DNA from: Prevotellaceae bacterium
Lineage (GTDB): Bacteria > Bacteroidota > Bacteroidia > Bacteroidales > Bacteroidaceae
Assembly: GCA_021153165.1 (NCBI GenBank)
Contig: JAGKTZ010000003.1
Span: 1-64,000, forward strand
Reading direction: 5' to 3'
DNA length: 64,000 bases
Shown here: positions 27,063 to 36,275 of the stretch, one piece after another
How the letters are laid out: every line of letters starts with the position of its first letter
Numbering within the stretch: the first letter of the stretch is position 1
Notes under the pieces: model-generated
What the model saw: only the letters and a program-made list of their open reading frames with translations
Database searches by the model: none
Told to the model about the DNA's origin: nothing
Translations under genes and position numbers: made by a program

Positions 27063-28757
27063 ATGAGAATAAAGCATTTCCTGCTCGCACTGCTCTGCGC
27101 AGCATGCTCCCTGGTGTCAGCACAACAGGTGGCACTGATTCCTCAACCCGCACAAATGCGTGTGGACAACGGCTATTTTGTAATGCAAAAGAAAGTGGCG
27201 CTCTGCTATCCCAGTGGCGAGAGCAAAGAGGTGAAAGCGGTGGTCACACGATTTGCCGACGAAGTGAAGAAGACTACTGGTGTGAAGGTGAAGACTTGCA
27301 TCTACAGAAATACGCCCTGCGCCAAAGGCATGGGATGCTGCAAAAGCGATACTCGCCGCATCATCCTGCACACAGACAAAGCACTTGGCGACGAAGCCTA
27401 TAAACTGAGCGTCAGCACCGAGGCGATTAATATCACCGCTGCCCAACCTGCTGGATTTTTCTACGCTCTGCAGACACTCAAGCAGCTGCTCCCCGCCAAC
27501 GTCATGGCTGGGGTGAAGGATGCCAACGTGAGCGAATGGCGCATCCCCGTGATCGAAATCGACGACTGTCCCCGATTCGGTTGGCGTGGGTTCATGCTCG
27601 ACGAAGGCCGCCACTTCTATGGCAAAGCAGAAATCAAAAAAGTGCTCGACGTCATGGCCGCCTACAAGATGAACCGTTTCCACTGGCACCTGACCGAGGA
27701 CCAGGGCTGGCGCATTGAGATCAAGAAATATCCCCGTCTGACAGAGGTGGGCGCATGGCGCGACAGCAAGGTTTGTGCTTGGGGCGACGTGAAACCCGAC
27801 GGCATCAGATACGGCGGCTACTACACCAAAGCAGACGTGCGCGAAATCGTAGCTTATGCCAAGGAACGCTTCATCGAAATCATCCCCGAGGTAGACATCC
27901 CTGGCCATTCGCAAGCAGCCGTGGCGTCCTATCCCGAATTTCTGGCATGCGACCCCGAAGCCAAACATGAGGTGTGGTTGTGGCAGGGCGTGTCGGCAGA
28001 TGTCATCAATGTCTCAAATCCGGGGGCTGTACAGTTTGCCAAGGACGTGATCGACGAACTGACCGATCTCTTCCCCTACCAATACATCCACCTGGGCGGC
28101 GACGAATGTCCCACGCACAAGTGGGAGCACAATGCCGACTGCCAGGCGCTTCTGAAACAACTGGGGTCAAACAATTATCGCGACTTGCAAATCAATTTCT
28201 ACAAGCAACTGAAGGAGCATATCGCCGCAAAACCTGCCGACAAGCAGCGCAAACTGATTTTCTGGAACGAAGTGTTGCACGGCAATACTAAGTCACTGGG
28301 TCAGGACATCACCATCATGGCATGGATCGGTGCGGATGGTGCTGCCAAGGATGCTGCTGAGCGCGGTTTCCATACGATTCTGACGCCACAGATCCCCTAC
28401 TATATCAACCGCAAGCAGTCCAATCTGCCCACCGAGCCCCATTCGCAAGGTTATGGCACGGAGACGGTCGAAGCTGTGTACAACTATGTACCGATGAAGA
28501 ATATCCCCACCGAATTGCAGTCGAAATATTTGGGCGTGCAAGCCAACTTTTGGACCGAGTGGGTCGTATCGGCCGACCACATGCAATATCTGATGCTGCC
28601 CCGCTTGGCTGCTGTGGCCGAGGCAGGATGGACGCCACAATCGCTGCGCGATTACAAGGACTTCGAGCAGCGTCTGCAAGGCGAGGCCGACTACTATCGC
28701 CTGAAGGGGGTCAACTATGGCAAGCACGTCTTTCGCACAGTCGACACCAGCAAATGA
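27063..28757 (+). CDS. Beta-N-acetylhexosaminidase, GH20 family
   Basis: This exported exo-glycosidase releases terminal N-acetylglucosamine or N-acetylgalactosamine, 564 residues. The signal peptide MRIKHFLLALLCAACSLVSA is cut before QQ. An N-terminal GH20b-like domain (LIPQPAQMRVDNGYF) is followed by the TIM barrel. FHWHLTEDQGWRIEIKKYP is near residue 200. The catalytic aspartate-glutamate pair sits in YIHLGGDECPT near residue 345. The extension upstream of 27063 is rejected because it lacks a signal sequence and overlaps the promoter. Together with the fucosidase and sialate esterase at 40-43 kb it suggests use of mucin- or N-glycan-like sugars. Confidence 0.94.
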   Translation: MRIKHFLLALLCAACSLVSAQQVALIPQPAQMRVDNGYFVMQKKVALCYPSGESKEVKAVVTRFADEVKKTTGVKVKTCIYRNTPCAKGMGCCKSDTRRIILHTDKALGDEAYKLSVSTEAINITAAQPAGFFYALQTLKQLLPANVMAGVKDANVSEWRIPVIEIDDCPRFGWRGFMLDEGRHFYGKAEIKKVLDVMAAYKMNRFHWHLTEDQGWRIEIKKYPRLTEVGAWRDSKVCAWGDVKPDGIRYGGYYTKADVREIVAYAKERFIEIIPEVDIPGHSQAAVASYPEFLACDPEAKHEVWLWQGVSADVINVSNPGAVQFAKDVIDELTDLFPYQYIHLGGDECPTHKWEHNADCQALLKQLGSNNYRDLQINFYKQLKEHIAAKPADKQRKLIFWNEVLHGNTKSLGQDITIMAWIGADGAAKDAAERGFHTILTPQIPYYINRKQSNLPTEPHSQGYGTETVEAVYNYVPMKNIPTELQSKYLGVQANFWTEWVVSADHMQYLMLPRLAAVAEAGWTPQSLRDYKDFEQRLQGEADYYRLKGVNYGKHVFRTVDTSK

Positions 28758-28779
28758 TCCACATCGCACCCCATACATC

Positions 28780-28807
28780 GTGGCAGCCATGCGCTGCCAC
28801 TTTTTTT
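28780..28807 (+). terminator. Terminator after the GH20 gene
   Basis: GTGGCAGC (28780-28787) pairs with GCTGCCAC (28793-28800), then seven T. Confidence 0.9.
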
Positions 28808-28834
28808 GTATCCATATGTTTCTTACAAGCCCCC

Positions 28835-29194
28835 ATATTTGTCAAAATTTTTCGCATTTTCGGAGCACGAGAATCGCTCAGAATCATTCACCCCGACCTT
28901 TGGTCGTAAATACGCGATTCTCGCGAGGTTAAAATCCGCAGTTTTTTGCACAAAAATTGAAAAAACCTAGGGTTTTTATAGCTTTTTCGTGAAAAAGTGG
29001 GGTTTATTTACAAAAAAATCGGGTACGGAAAAATAAAAAAAGTCTAGGGTTTGTGAAAAAAAGGTTAGACCTTTTTCAAAAAACATTAGACTTTTTTTCA
29101 ACAAAGCCTTACTTTTTTCCGACAAGGCTAAGTGTGGTATAAACTGCGTCTTCTATTTCATCAAATGCATTTGTCAAAATTTTTCGCATTTTTT
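28835..29194 (+). repeat. Full-length interspersed element, copy 2
   Basis: GTCAAAATTTTTCGCATTTT occurs at both ends (starting at 28841 and 29173). Just inside the left end is a perfect 10-bp inverted repeat CGAGAATCGC/GCGATTCTCG (28868-28877 with 28914-28923), enclosing CGACC/GGTCG. The right half carries AAAAAAGTCTAGG, AAGGTTAGACC and ATTAGACTTTTTTTC words but lacks the GACGTC core. The segment TCTTCTATTTCATCAAATGC before the right end is shared with the copy at 47351-47723. The remaining gap to acpP (29195-29370) shows nothing further. Confidence 0.75.
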
Positions 29195-29370
29195 GCAGTC
29201 ACGCCCTACCCTCAAATCAAAAATCCTTGCTACGCATTTCGCCACAATTTCAGACAACCCCAGCACGCCCTTTGTCAGAAAATCAACCTACGTTTTTTGC
29301 TCAAAAAGTCCATTTTATGCACATATTTTGGCACGTTGTGCACCATTCTGTGCATTTTTCGCCTTAAATT

Positions 29371-29402
29371 CTTGTCTATCTAAATATAAAGATATATTTT
29401 TG
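29371..29402 (+). promoter_or_regulatory. Promoter of acpP
   Basis: CTTG (29371-29374), a 20-nt spacer and TATTTTTG (29395-29402). Leader of about 40 nt. Confidence 0.65.
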
Positions 29403-29445
29403 CAGGCAGAAAATAAGTAACATTATTAATCTAAAAACAAGTACT

Positions 29446-29679
29446 ATGTCTGAAATTGCAGCAAAAGTAAAAGCTATTATCGTAGACAAACTCAGTGTAG
29501 ATGAAGCAGAAGTAAAGAACGAAGCAAGCTTCGCTAACGACCTCGGTGCAGATTCTTTGGATACTGTAGAATTGATCATGGAATTCGAAAAGGAATTCGG
29601 TATCTCTATTCCCGATGATCAAGCTGAAAAGATCTCTACTGTTGGTGATGCTATCGCTTACATCGAAGCTAACGCATAA
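29446..29679 (+). CDS. acpP: Acyl carrier protein
   Basis: This small acidic carrier holds growing fatty acyl chains on a phosphopantetheine arm. At 77 residues it has the normal length. The attachment serine is Ser37 in the strictly conserved motif [13 protein letters not shown]. The frame has its own promoter and is followed by fabF and rnc on the same strand, the usual order in Bacteroidetes. A 331-nt spacer with notable structure separates it from fabF. Confidence 0.97.
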   Translation: MSEIAAKVKAIIVDKLSVDEAEVKNEASFANDLGADSLDTVELIMEFEKEFGISIPDDQAEKISTVGDAIAYIEANA

Positions 29680-29886
29680 TAACTCAACACACAGTTCTTT
29701 GGTACCACAAGTAACAAAGTAACCCTTGCGGATTTGCAAGTTTGTAGATGCTGACAGAACGCTCCCGTTCGTTGCATTTCCGAATTTGCAAATTCGCAAT
29801 TTCTCATTTTTCAACAGGGGTGGATCGGACGTAATGCCTTAAAACATTCATACTACACATCCGATATCAGGCCACCAACACTTAGG

Positions 29887-29968
29887 AGGTAGGTTCTAAA
29901 AACGTGTGATACGCCCACGGGGCAGACTGGTACACACAATGAGAAAAAGGAGTTTTTAGAACCCACCT
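29887..29968 (+). promoter_or_regulatory. Structured RNA element between acpP and fabF
   Basis: AGGTAGGTTCTAAAAAC (29887-29903) pairs with GTTTTTAGAACCCACCT (29952-29968) in 16 of 17 positions. Inside it GTGTG/CACAC (29904-29908 with 29933-29937) extends the helix, and GCCC-ACG-GGGC (29913-29923) makes a tip hairpin. One side carries a 14-nt purine-rich bulge. No T run follows, so a simple terminator is unlikely. The spacer also contains a 14-bp palindrome GAATTTGCAAATTC at 29782-29795. I cannot match it to a known riboswitch. Confidence 0.5.
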
Positions 29969-30010
29969 GTACTTAGTGACCGAATTTAAATCCCTATTAA
30001 AAACGAAATT

Positions 30011-31065
30011 ATGGAATTAAAAAGAGTTGTAGTAACAGGTCTTGGCGCATTGACCCCAGTGGGAAACACTGTGCCTGAAACTTGGGAAAATATCAAAAAA
30101 GGTGTCAGCGGTGCTGGCCCTATCACCTACTTCGACGCAACAAACTTCAAGACTCAGTTTGCTTGCGAAGTGAAAAATTTCAAAGCGACAGATTTCATCG
30201 ACCGTAAGGAAGTACGCAAAATGGACCTTTACGAACAATTTGCAGTAGTCGCTGCAATGGAAGCAGTAAAGGATAGCGGCATGGACCTTGAGACCGTAGA
30301 CAAAAACCGTATAACGCTATCGCCGACGCGTTCAACCTGATCCGCTTGGGCAAGGCTAATGTGATGGTGACAGGTGGTGCTGAAGCCGCTATCTGCGAAG
30401 GTGGCGTGGGTGGTTTCAATGCGATGCACGCCCTCTCTACCCGCAACGACGACCCAACACGTGCCAGCCGCCCCTTCAGCGCTAGTCGCGACGGATTCAT
30501 CATGGGCGAAGGCGCAGGTGTATTGATTTTGGAAGAATTGGAACATGCCAAGGCACGCGGTGCTCACATCTATTGCGAATTGGCAGGTGTAGGTATGTCT
30601 GCAGATGCTCACCACATCACAGCATCTCACCCCGAGGGCCTCGGTGCTCACCTGGTGATGAGCAATGCTCTGGAAGATGCTGGCATGAAGCCCGAAGATA
30701 TCGACTATATCAATGTGCATGGCACTTCTACGCCTGTGGGTGACGTTTCTGAAGTCAAGGCTATCACCAAGCTCTTTGGCGAACACGCCTACAAGCTCAA
30801 TATTAGTTCGACTAAGTCTATGACTGGCCACCTTCTCGGCGCAGCTGGTGCAGTGGAAGCACTCTTCTGCTGCTTGGCAGTGCAGAATGATATCGTACCT
30901 CCTACGATCAACCACGAAGAAGGCGACAACGACGAAAACATCGACTACAACCTCAACTTTACCTTCAACCAAGCACAAGAACGCCCCATCCGTGCTGCAC
31001 TGAGCAACACCTTCGGCTTCGGCGGTCACAATGCGTGCTGTATAATGAAGAAGTACGAGGCATAA
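30011..31065 (+). pseudogene. fabF: Beta-ketoacyl-ACP synthase II, internally deleted and frameshifted
   Basis: FabF extends acyl-ACP in fatty acid synthesis. The first 100 codons (MELKRVVVTGLGALTPVGNT to VDKNR) match a FabF N terminus. At 30311 the frame is lost and stops at 30338. The family sequence resumes in another frame at 30313 (NAIADAFNLIRLGKANVMVTGG) and runs normally to 31065. That part includes the HGTSTPVGD and STKSMTGHLLGAAGAVEA segments with the catalytic histidines and lysine. About 70 residues are missing compared with the usual 420. They would contain the catalytic cysteine (SACASST-type segment). Because FabF is normally essential, an assembly or sequencing error is a serious alternative to a true deletion. 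Confidence 0.85.
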
Positions 31066-31135
31066 TCCCACACCGGGAATTATCAGCGACCCATAAAGTC
31101 TGTGCCTGAATAGGTACGCAATACACCATAAACGA

Positions 31136-31177
31136 CCTGCAATCTTGTGCCCCAAACCTATTGCGCAAGATTGCAGG
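31136..31177 (+). promoter_or_regulatory. Long hairpin in the rnc leader
   Basis: CCTGCAATCTTG (31136-31147) and CAAGATTGCAGG (31166-31177) pair perfectly, and the stem can extend to 15 bp with one G-U pair. It lies 28 nt before the rnc start and has no following T run. It may end fabF transcripts, but it is also placed like the RNase III self-cleavage site in the E. coli rnc leader. Confidence 0.55.
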
Positions 31178-31205
31178 CAAGTTATTTCTTTACTTATATA
31201 TTATT

Positions 31206-32489
31206 ATGATAATCTCAAATCTAATAGACCGTGCGAGACTCGTGTTTAGCAAAAACAAGGAGCTGCGCAAGGCTTTGTACGGCATATTCGGTTTCTATCC
31301 CCATAGCCTGGAAGTTTATCGCATTGCACTCGCCCACAAATCCCATGCCTATCGCAACCGCAAGGGACGCTCGTTCAACAACGAACGCTTGGAATTTCTG
31401 GGAGATGCTATCCTCGAAGCCGTAGTCAGCGATATTGTTTACCATCGCTACGACCGCAAGCACGAAGGGTTCTTGACCAACACACGAAGCAAGATCGTGC
31501 AGCGCGCTTCGCTCAACAAACTGGCCAAAGAATTAGGCATAGAAGCGCTGATCCAAGCCCCCACGCAAAATCGTGGACACAATAGTTATATAGGCGGCAA
31601 TGCATTTGAAGCGCTGATGGGCGCCGCATATCTGGACCGTGGCTATGCTTGCTGCAAGTGGTTCATCGAACATCGTATCATAGGCAAACTGCTCGACATC
31701 GATGGGGTGGCTAATAAAGAAGTGAACTTCAAGAGCAAATTGCTGGAATGGAGTCAGAAGAACAAGATGCAGGTGGAATTCCTGCTCTCAGATTCTACAC
31801 TCGACAAATCGGGCAGTCCAGTCTTTCATACCACTATTAATATAGAAGGTATCGTGGCAGGCGAAGGCAAGGGTTACTCGAAGAAAGAAAGTCAACAGTT
31901 GGCTGCACGCGAAGCACTGACGAAGATGAACCGCGAACCTGCGTTTGTAGAAAGTGTATTCGACGCAAAAGCTAAGCGTACTGCGATGGAAGCAGAGGAA
32001 TACTTCACCGTGCCACAATTGGACGAAATCGAAACACCAGTACAGGAAGCACAAACAACAGCAGACACAGCAGCTCCGGCAGAACGTCCTGCAGAAAAGA
32101 AACCTTATCGCAGCCACGCACGCCGTAGCCCTGTAGCTGAACGCAAAGAGAAAGAAGAAAAAAGAGCTGCTATCGCTAAGGCTCAATCAGAACCTGCAGC
32201 CAACAAGCAAAAGCCTGCGCCAACTAAGGAAACACCAAAGAAAACAGCGCAGCAACCTAAGGAAAAGAAAACGGAGGCAAATACGCCCAAACGCGAACCT
32301 GCTGCAACTAAAAGCATGGAGGTTTCTGCTGAAGTCAAGGCGGAGAAACAGGAACAAAAACCTGCTAAAAGGAAACCAAGACCTAAGCGTCCGCAAATGA
32401 CGGAAGAGGAAAAGGCTGCCCTGCAAACTCAACGCGAAGAGCAGATCCGTGCTGCCGAAGAAGCGGCTTACGCAGAATTGTCAAATTAG
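31206..32489 (+). CDS. rnc: Ribonuclease III with long basic C-terminal tail
   Basis: This double-strand-specific endoribonuclease for rRNA and mRNA processing has 427 residues from the ATG at 31206. The catalytic signature is NERLEFLGDAILEAVVSDIVY near residue 60, and the second metal-site region is GGNAFEALMGAAYLDRG near residue 130. A double-stranded RNA-binding domain follows (VNFKSKLLEWSQKNK... to LAAREALTKM) and ends near residue 245. After it comes an unusual tail of about 180 residues rich in Lys, Glu, Ala and Pro (for example KPAKRKPRPKRPQMT), probably disordered. The earlier in-frame start at 31161 is rejected because it lies inside the leader hairpin. acpP-fabF-rnc is the usual order in this phylum. 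Confidence 0.94.
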   Translation: MIISNLIDRARLVFSKNKELRKALYGIFGFYPHSLEVYRIALAHKSHAYRNRKGRSFNNERLEFLGDAILEAVVSDIVYHRYDRKHEGFLTNTRSKIVQRASLNKLAKELGIEALIQAPTQNRGHNSYIGGNAFEALMGAAYLDRGYACCKWFIEHRIIGKLLDIDGVANKEVNFKSKLLEWSQKNKMQVEFLLSDSTLDKSGSPVFHTTINIEGIVAGEGKGYSKKESQQLAAREALTKMNREPAFVESVFDAKAKRTAMEAEEYFTVPQLDEIETPVQEAQTTADTAAPAERPAEKKPYRSHARRSPVAERKEKEEKRAAIAKAQSEPAANKQKPAPTKETPKKTAQQPKEKKTEANTPKREPAATKSMEVSAEVKAEKQEQKPAKRKPRPKRPQMTEEEKAALQTQREEQIRAAEEAAYAELSN

Positions 32490-32559
32490 TCTTTTCCCTT
32501 TTGCTTGTTAATACTGGCGAAGGTTTTGACTATATTGTTTTCAATAAACTCATAGAAAA

Positions 32560-32606
32560 AAAGTCTGTAACATATCCCGCACTATCCAGGATTTGTTGCA
32601 GACTTT
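32560..32606 (+). terminator. Hairpin after rnc
   Basis: AAAGTCTGTAACA pairs with TGTTGCAGACTTT (12 pairs plus one G-U), with an inner ATCC/GGAT pair. A T run exists only on the minus strand, so it might act for antisense transcripts or as a 3' stabiliser. Confidence 0.5.
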
Positions 32607-32660
32607 CTCGCCCCTACTGTTCACCTTGCTACATACAATCCTAAGACCACCTACCCCGCC

Positions 32661-33167
32661 ATGTCACATACTACCAAAGAACGACACAAAAATAGATCTG
32701 AGCGAATCGCGTCGTCGCGTACCTACCACCTGACCAAACGTATTGCGAAGTGGATGGATCGCTATTACATCGACCCAATAATCGGTTTCTTCCTTCCTGG
32801 TTATGGTGACACAATAACCACCCTGCTCAACCTCCCCTATCTGTATGTAAGCGCATTCAAGGTACGCAGTCTCCCGCTTACGCTTGCTATTATTTTCAAT
32901 ACATTACTGGATGTACTCATAGGACTTATACCCGTTCTTGGCGATCTGTTTGATATTTTCAACAAGTCGTACACCAAGAACTCACGCCTCCTGACTGGTT
33001 TCGTAGAAGGCGACCACAGCATCATCCGAGAAGTCAACCGCAAGGCGATTCTTTTGGGTGTGCTCTGTCTCATCCTTTGTCTTTTGATCTACCTCGTTAT
33101 TCTCTTGATTGTACAATTGGGGATGTGGATAGGCGAACTTGGCAGTTCGTTAGTCAGTCTATTTTAA
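32661..33167 (+). CDS. DUF4112-type membrane protein
   Basis: This is a small membrane protein of 168 residues. The central part, PIIGFFLPGYGDTITTLLNLPYLY through IGLIPVLGDLFDIFNKSYTKN, matches the conserved core of DUF4112, a family of unknown function. Two or three hydrophobic segments are present, the last from residue 132 (LLGVLCLILCLLIYLVILLIV). The first 40 residues are basic and face the cytoplasm (inference). It stands between rnc and mutS on the same strand. Confidence 0.8.
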   Translation: MSHTTKERHKNRSERIASSRTYHLTKRIAKWMDRYYIDPIIGFFLPGYGDTITTLLNLPYLYVSAFKVRSLPLTLAIIFNTLLDVLIGLIPVLGDLFDIFNKSYTKNSRLLTGFVEGDHSIIREVNRKAILLGVLCLILCLLIYLVILLIVQLGMWIGELGSSLVSLF

Positions 33168-33174
33168 GCAAAAC

Positions 33175-33312
33175 ATAGCACTACTGACTTGCGCCAACCA
33201 GTCCAAGGCAACACGCAAGATGTACTGCTATAGCCACAAGATTGTTCCTATCTGTACTTCATTCAAACGGAATAGTATCGATATACTGAGAACATAGAAC
33301 GACAGTACAGAT
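33175..33312 (+). other. Pair of hairpins between DUF4112 gene and mutS
   Basis: The first hairpin joins ATAGCA...TTGCG with CGCAA...TGCTAT (about 33175-33233). The second joins ATCTGTACT (33250-33258) with AGTACAGAT (33304-33312) and holds an inner AGTAT/ATACT stem (33273-33287). The rest of this 322-nt gap carries a -7-like TAACTTTG at 33407-33414 that may start mutS transcripts. Confidence 0.4.
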
Positions 33313-33489
33313 TCTGCTAAATATAGCAACGATAAAATTTACTGAGACAGGATACGCCCATTGCAAAAAAGTGATTCGCGGTCCTCTACCTATCAAAGAA
33401 AATCAGTAACTTTGCCTTTCGTCTGCTCTCGCACTGCAACGAAGCAAAAGACGTAATAATTATCCCACGACATTAAGCAAAATTCGACT

Positions 33490-36105
33490 ATGGCAAAAGA
33501 AGAACTCACCCCGATGATGAAGCAATTTCACGATCTCAAGGCAAAGCATCCCGATGCGATTTTGCTTTTTCGTTGTGGCGACTTCTATGAAACCTATTGC
33601 AGTGATGCTGTCACCGCTTCCCAAGTGCTTGGCATCACGCTTACTCGACGTAACAACAAGGGTTCGCAGGCTGCCACCGAGATGGCGGGTTTCCCCTATC
33701 ATGCCCTGGACACCTATTTGCCACGCTTAGTGCGTGCGGGTTTTCGCGTCGCTATTTGTGATCAATTGGAAGACCCTAAGTTGGCAAAGAAACTTGTCAA
33801 GCGCGGTATCACAGAACTTGTAACGCCAGGAGTAGCCATTAGTGACAATGTGCTCAATAGTCGTGAGAACAACTTCCTTTGCGCTGTGCATTTTGGTAAG
33901 GCGAGTCTCGGTATTTCCCTATTAGATATTTCTACAGGCGAGTTCTTGGTGGCCGAAGGTGCTCCGGAATATATAGACAAATTACTTGTAGGTTTTTCGC
34001 CCAAGGAGATTTTGGTAGAAAGTGGGATGAAGTCTCGTTTGAACGGTCTTTTTGGTAACAAATACTTTGTCTTTGAGTTGGAAGACTGGGCCTTTTCGGA
34101 AAATACCTCTAAGGAAAAACTGTTGAAGCAATTCGAAGTAAAAAGTTTGAAAGGTTTTGGTGTGGATCACCTCAAAGATGCTTGTGTTGCGGCAGGAGCT
34201 GTGCTTTGCTATCTGGAACTGACTCACCACCACAATACTGGTCATATTACTTCGATCAGACGCATTGAGGAGGATCGCTTTGTGCGTCTGGACAAATTCA
34301 CCGTACGCAATCTAGAACTCGTTGCACCGATGAACGAGGGCGGTCAGTCTTTGCTCTCGGTATTGGACCGCACACTTACGCCAATGGGTGCACGCATGCT
34401 GCGCCGTTGGTTGCTCTTCCCTCTGCGTAATGTTGCGGCCATTCAGCGCCGCCAGGATGGAGTCGAGCATTTCTTTCGCAATCCCGACTTTAGAGATATT
34501 TGCCAGGAGGAACTGGCACGTGTCGGCGATATGGAACGTATTCTGTCCAAGGTGGCTGTGGGGCGTGCTAATCCCCGTGATATGCAACAATTGCGTATTG
34601 CCTTAGAGGGTGTGGAAGTACTGAAAAACGCTTGTCTTGAAGCTGAACAAGAAAATATACGACGTCTGGGCGAAGAGATGGTTTATTGTCGTGAACTGAA
34701 AGAACGCATCCTGCGCACACTGCGCCCCGATCCTCCCGTGATGCTTAACAAAGGTGGCGTGATCGCTTCGGGTGTGAATCCGCAACTAGATGAATTGCGC
34801 AATATCTCTTCTTCCGGCAAGGACTACCTCTTGCAAATCCAACAACGCGAGAGCGAGTTGACAGGTATTCCCAGTCTGAAAATTGGATTTAACAACGTTT
34901 TCGGTTACTATATCGAAGTGCGCAATACATACAAGGAGAATGTGCCTGCAGAGTGGGTACGCAAGCAGACGTTGGCGCAAGCAGAGCGTTACATCACACA
35001 GGAATTGAAGGAGTACGAAGAGAAGATTCTCGGCGCCGAGGACCGTATCCTGGCACTAGAGACGCAGATATTCAACGACCTTCTGCAAGATGCGGCGACA
35101 TACATCACCGACTTGCAGCGCAATGCCGCAGCACTGTCACAACTAGACTGTTTGCATTCTCTGGCAGCCGTAGCGCGCGAGCGACGCTACGTTCGTCCTG
35201 TGATCGACGAGAGCCTATCGATAGATATTCGCCAAGGCCGACATCCCGTGATCGAAACTCTGATGCCTCCGGGCGAAGAGTATGTAGCCAACGATGTACA
35301 ATTGGATTGCAATGGCCAGCAAGTAATCATCATCACAGGGCCGAATATGGCTGGTAAGAGTGCTCTGTTGCGCCAAACGGCCCTAATCACGTTGATGGCA
35401 CAGACGGGTTCGTTTGTCCCAGCCGAGTCTGCGCAGATTGGTTGGGTAGACAAAATATTCACACGCGTAGGGGCCAGCGACAATATATCCGTAGGCGAAA
35501 GTACCTTTATGGTGGAAATGAGCGAGGCGGCTAATATCATGAACAATTTGACGCAGCGCAGTCTGGTCCTCTTCGACGAATTGGGTCGCGGCACCTCGAC
35601 CTACGATGGCATCTCTATCGCTTGGTCTATCGTAGAGTACATCCACGAGAATCCACGTGCTCATGCACGCACCCTGTTCGCCACACACTACCATGAACTG
35701 AACGAGATGGAGAAAACCTTCGAGCGCGTGAAAAACTGGAATGTATCGGTGAAGGAAGTCGGCGGTAAAGTGGTCTTCCTGCGTAAACTGATGCGTGGCG
35801 GTAGCGAGCACTCCTTTGGTATCCACGTAGCCCGATTGGCAGGGATGCCGGGCGTGATTGTGAAGCGTGCCGAAACGGTGCTCCAGGAGTTGGAACGTAG
35901 CAACGCGCGCGACGGTTCTGCTATGCCAAAGGGCGAAATGGGCGCATCAGCCCAAGGCGGAACACAACTGAGCTTCTTCCAATTGGACGACCCTGTATTG
36001 CAGCAAATCCGCGACGAAATCCTGCACCTCGATGTCAATAACCTGACGCCAATGGAGTCGCTCAACAAACTGCACGACATTCAGAAGATTTTGAAGGGAA
36101 AGTAG
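33490..36105 (+). CDS. mutS: DNA mismatch repair protein MutS
   Basis: This mismatch-recognition ATPase has 871 residues. The N-terminal mismatch-binding motif F-Y-E is at residues 32-34 (CGDFYET). The lever and clamp regions follow. The ATPase domain has Walker [14 protein letters not shown] near residue 616 and Walker [17 protein letters not shown] near residue 695, followed by [13 protein letters not shown] beta-clamp-binding-like motif QLSFFQL is near residue 826. All parts are present, so the gene appears intact. It ends at a convergent junction that holds one of the promoter-hairpin units. Confidence 0.97.
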   Translation: MAKEELTPMMKQFHDLKAKHPDAILLFRCGDFYETYCSDAVTASQVLGITLTRRNNKGSQAATEMAGFPYHALDTYLPRLVRAGFRVAICDQLEDPKLAKKLVKRGITELVTPGVAISDNVLNSRENNFLCAVHFGKASLGISLLDISTGEFLVAEGAPEYIDKLLVGFSPKEILVESGMKSRLNGLFGNKYFVFELEDWAFSENTSKEKLLKQFEVKSLKGFGVDHLKDACVAAGAVLCYLELTHHHNTGHITSIRRIEEDRFVRLDKFTVRNLELVAPMNEGGQSLLSVLDRTLTPMGARMLRRWLLFPLRNVAAIQRRQDGVEHFFRNPDFRDICQEELARVGDMERILSKVAVGRANPRDMQQLRIALEGVEVLKNACLEAEQENIRRLGEEMVYCRELKERILRTLRPDPPVMLNKGGVIASGVNPQLDELRNISSSGKDYLLQIQQRESELTGIPSLKIGFNNVFGYYIEVRNTYKENVPAEWVRKQTLAQAERYITQELKEYEEKILGAEDRILALETQIFNDLLQDAATYITDLQRNAAALSQLDCLHSLAAVARERRYVRPVIDESLSIDIRQGRHPVIETLMPPGEEYVANDVQLDCNGQQVIIITGPNMAGKSALLRQTALITLMAQTGSFVPAESAQIGWVDKIFTRVGASDNISVGESTFMVEMSEAANIMNNLTQRSLVLFDELGRGTSTYDGISIAWSIVEYIHENPRAHARTLFATHYHELNEMEKTFERVKNWNVSVKEVGGKVVFLRKLMRGGSEHSFGIHVARLAGMPGVIVKRAETVLQELERSNARDGSAMPKGEMGASAQGGTQLSFFQLDDPVLQQIRDEILHLDVNNLTPMESLNKLHDIQKILKGK

Positions 36106-36182
36106 GAGAAAATCCTGGGCTTGATACAGAGAAAATGCGCCTTATTTCTGTGGAACATTTTCCTAATATCTGTTAATACGGA

Positions 36183-36266
36183 TTTGCATTTCGCAGAAAA
36201 ATATTGTACCTTTGTGATAAGAAAGTGGGGAACTAGCCAAATGCGGTTAGTTCCCCTTTAGTTTGC
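36183..36266 (+). ncRNA. Promoter-hairpin unit 2
   Basis: TTTG (36183-36186), a 20-nt spacer and TACCTTTG (36207-36214), then a 9-bp hairpin GGGGAACTA/TAGTTCCCC (36227-36235 with 36248-36256) and TTTAGTTTG. The expected transcript begins near 36218. The unit runs straight into a core repeat copy, and both parts match the reverse complement of 62790-62993. It lies between the convergent mutS and DUF1643-like genes. Confidence 0.6.
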
Positions 36267-36275
36267 CCTATTTTT

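Noticed and set aside
28835..29194. A CRISPR array or phage attachment site in the repeat-rich gap
   Set aside because: The direct repeats are far apart, only two per copy, with no regular spacers, and no cas or integrase genes are near.
30229..31155. A 308-codon minus-strand frame across the fabF region
   Set aside because: FabF sequence is clear on the plus strand in two parts; the minus frame is a shadow even though fabF is broken.
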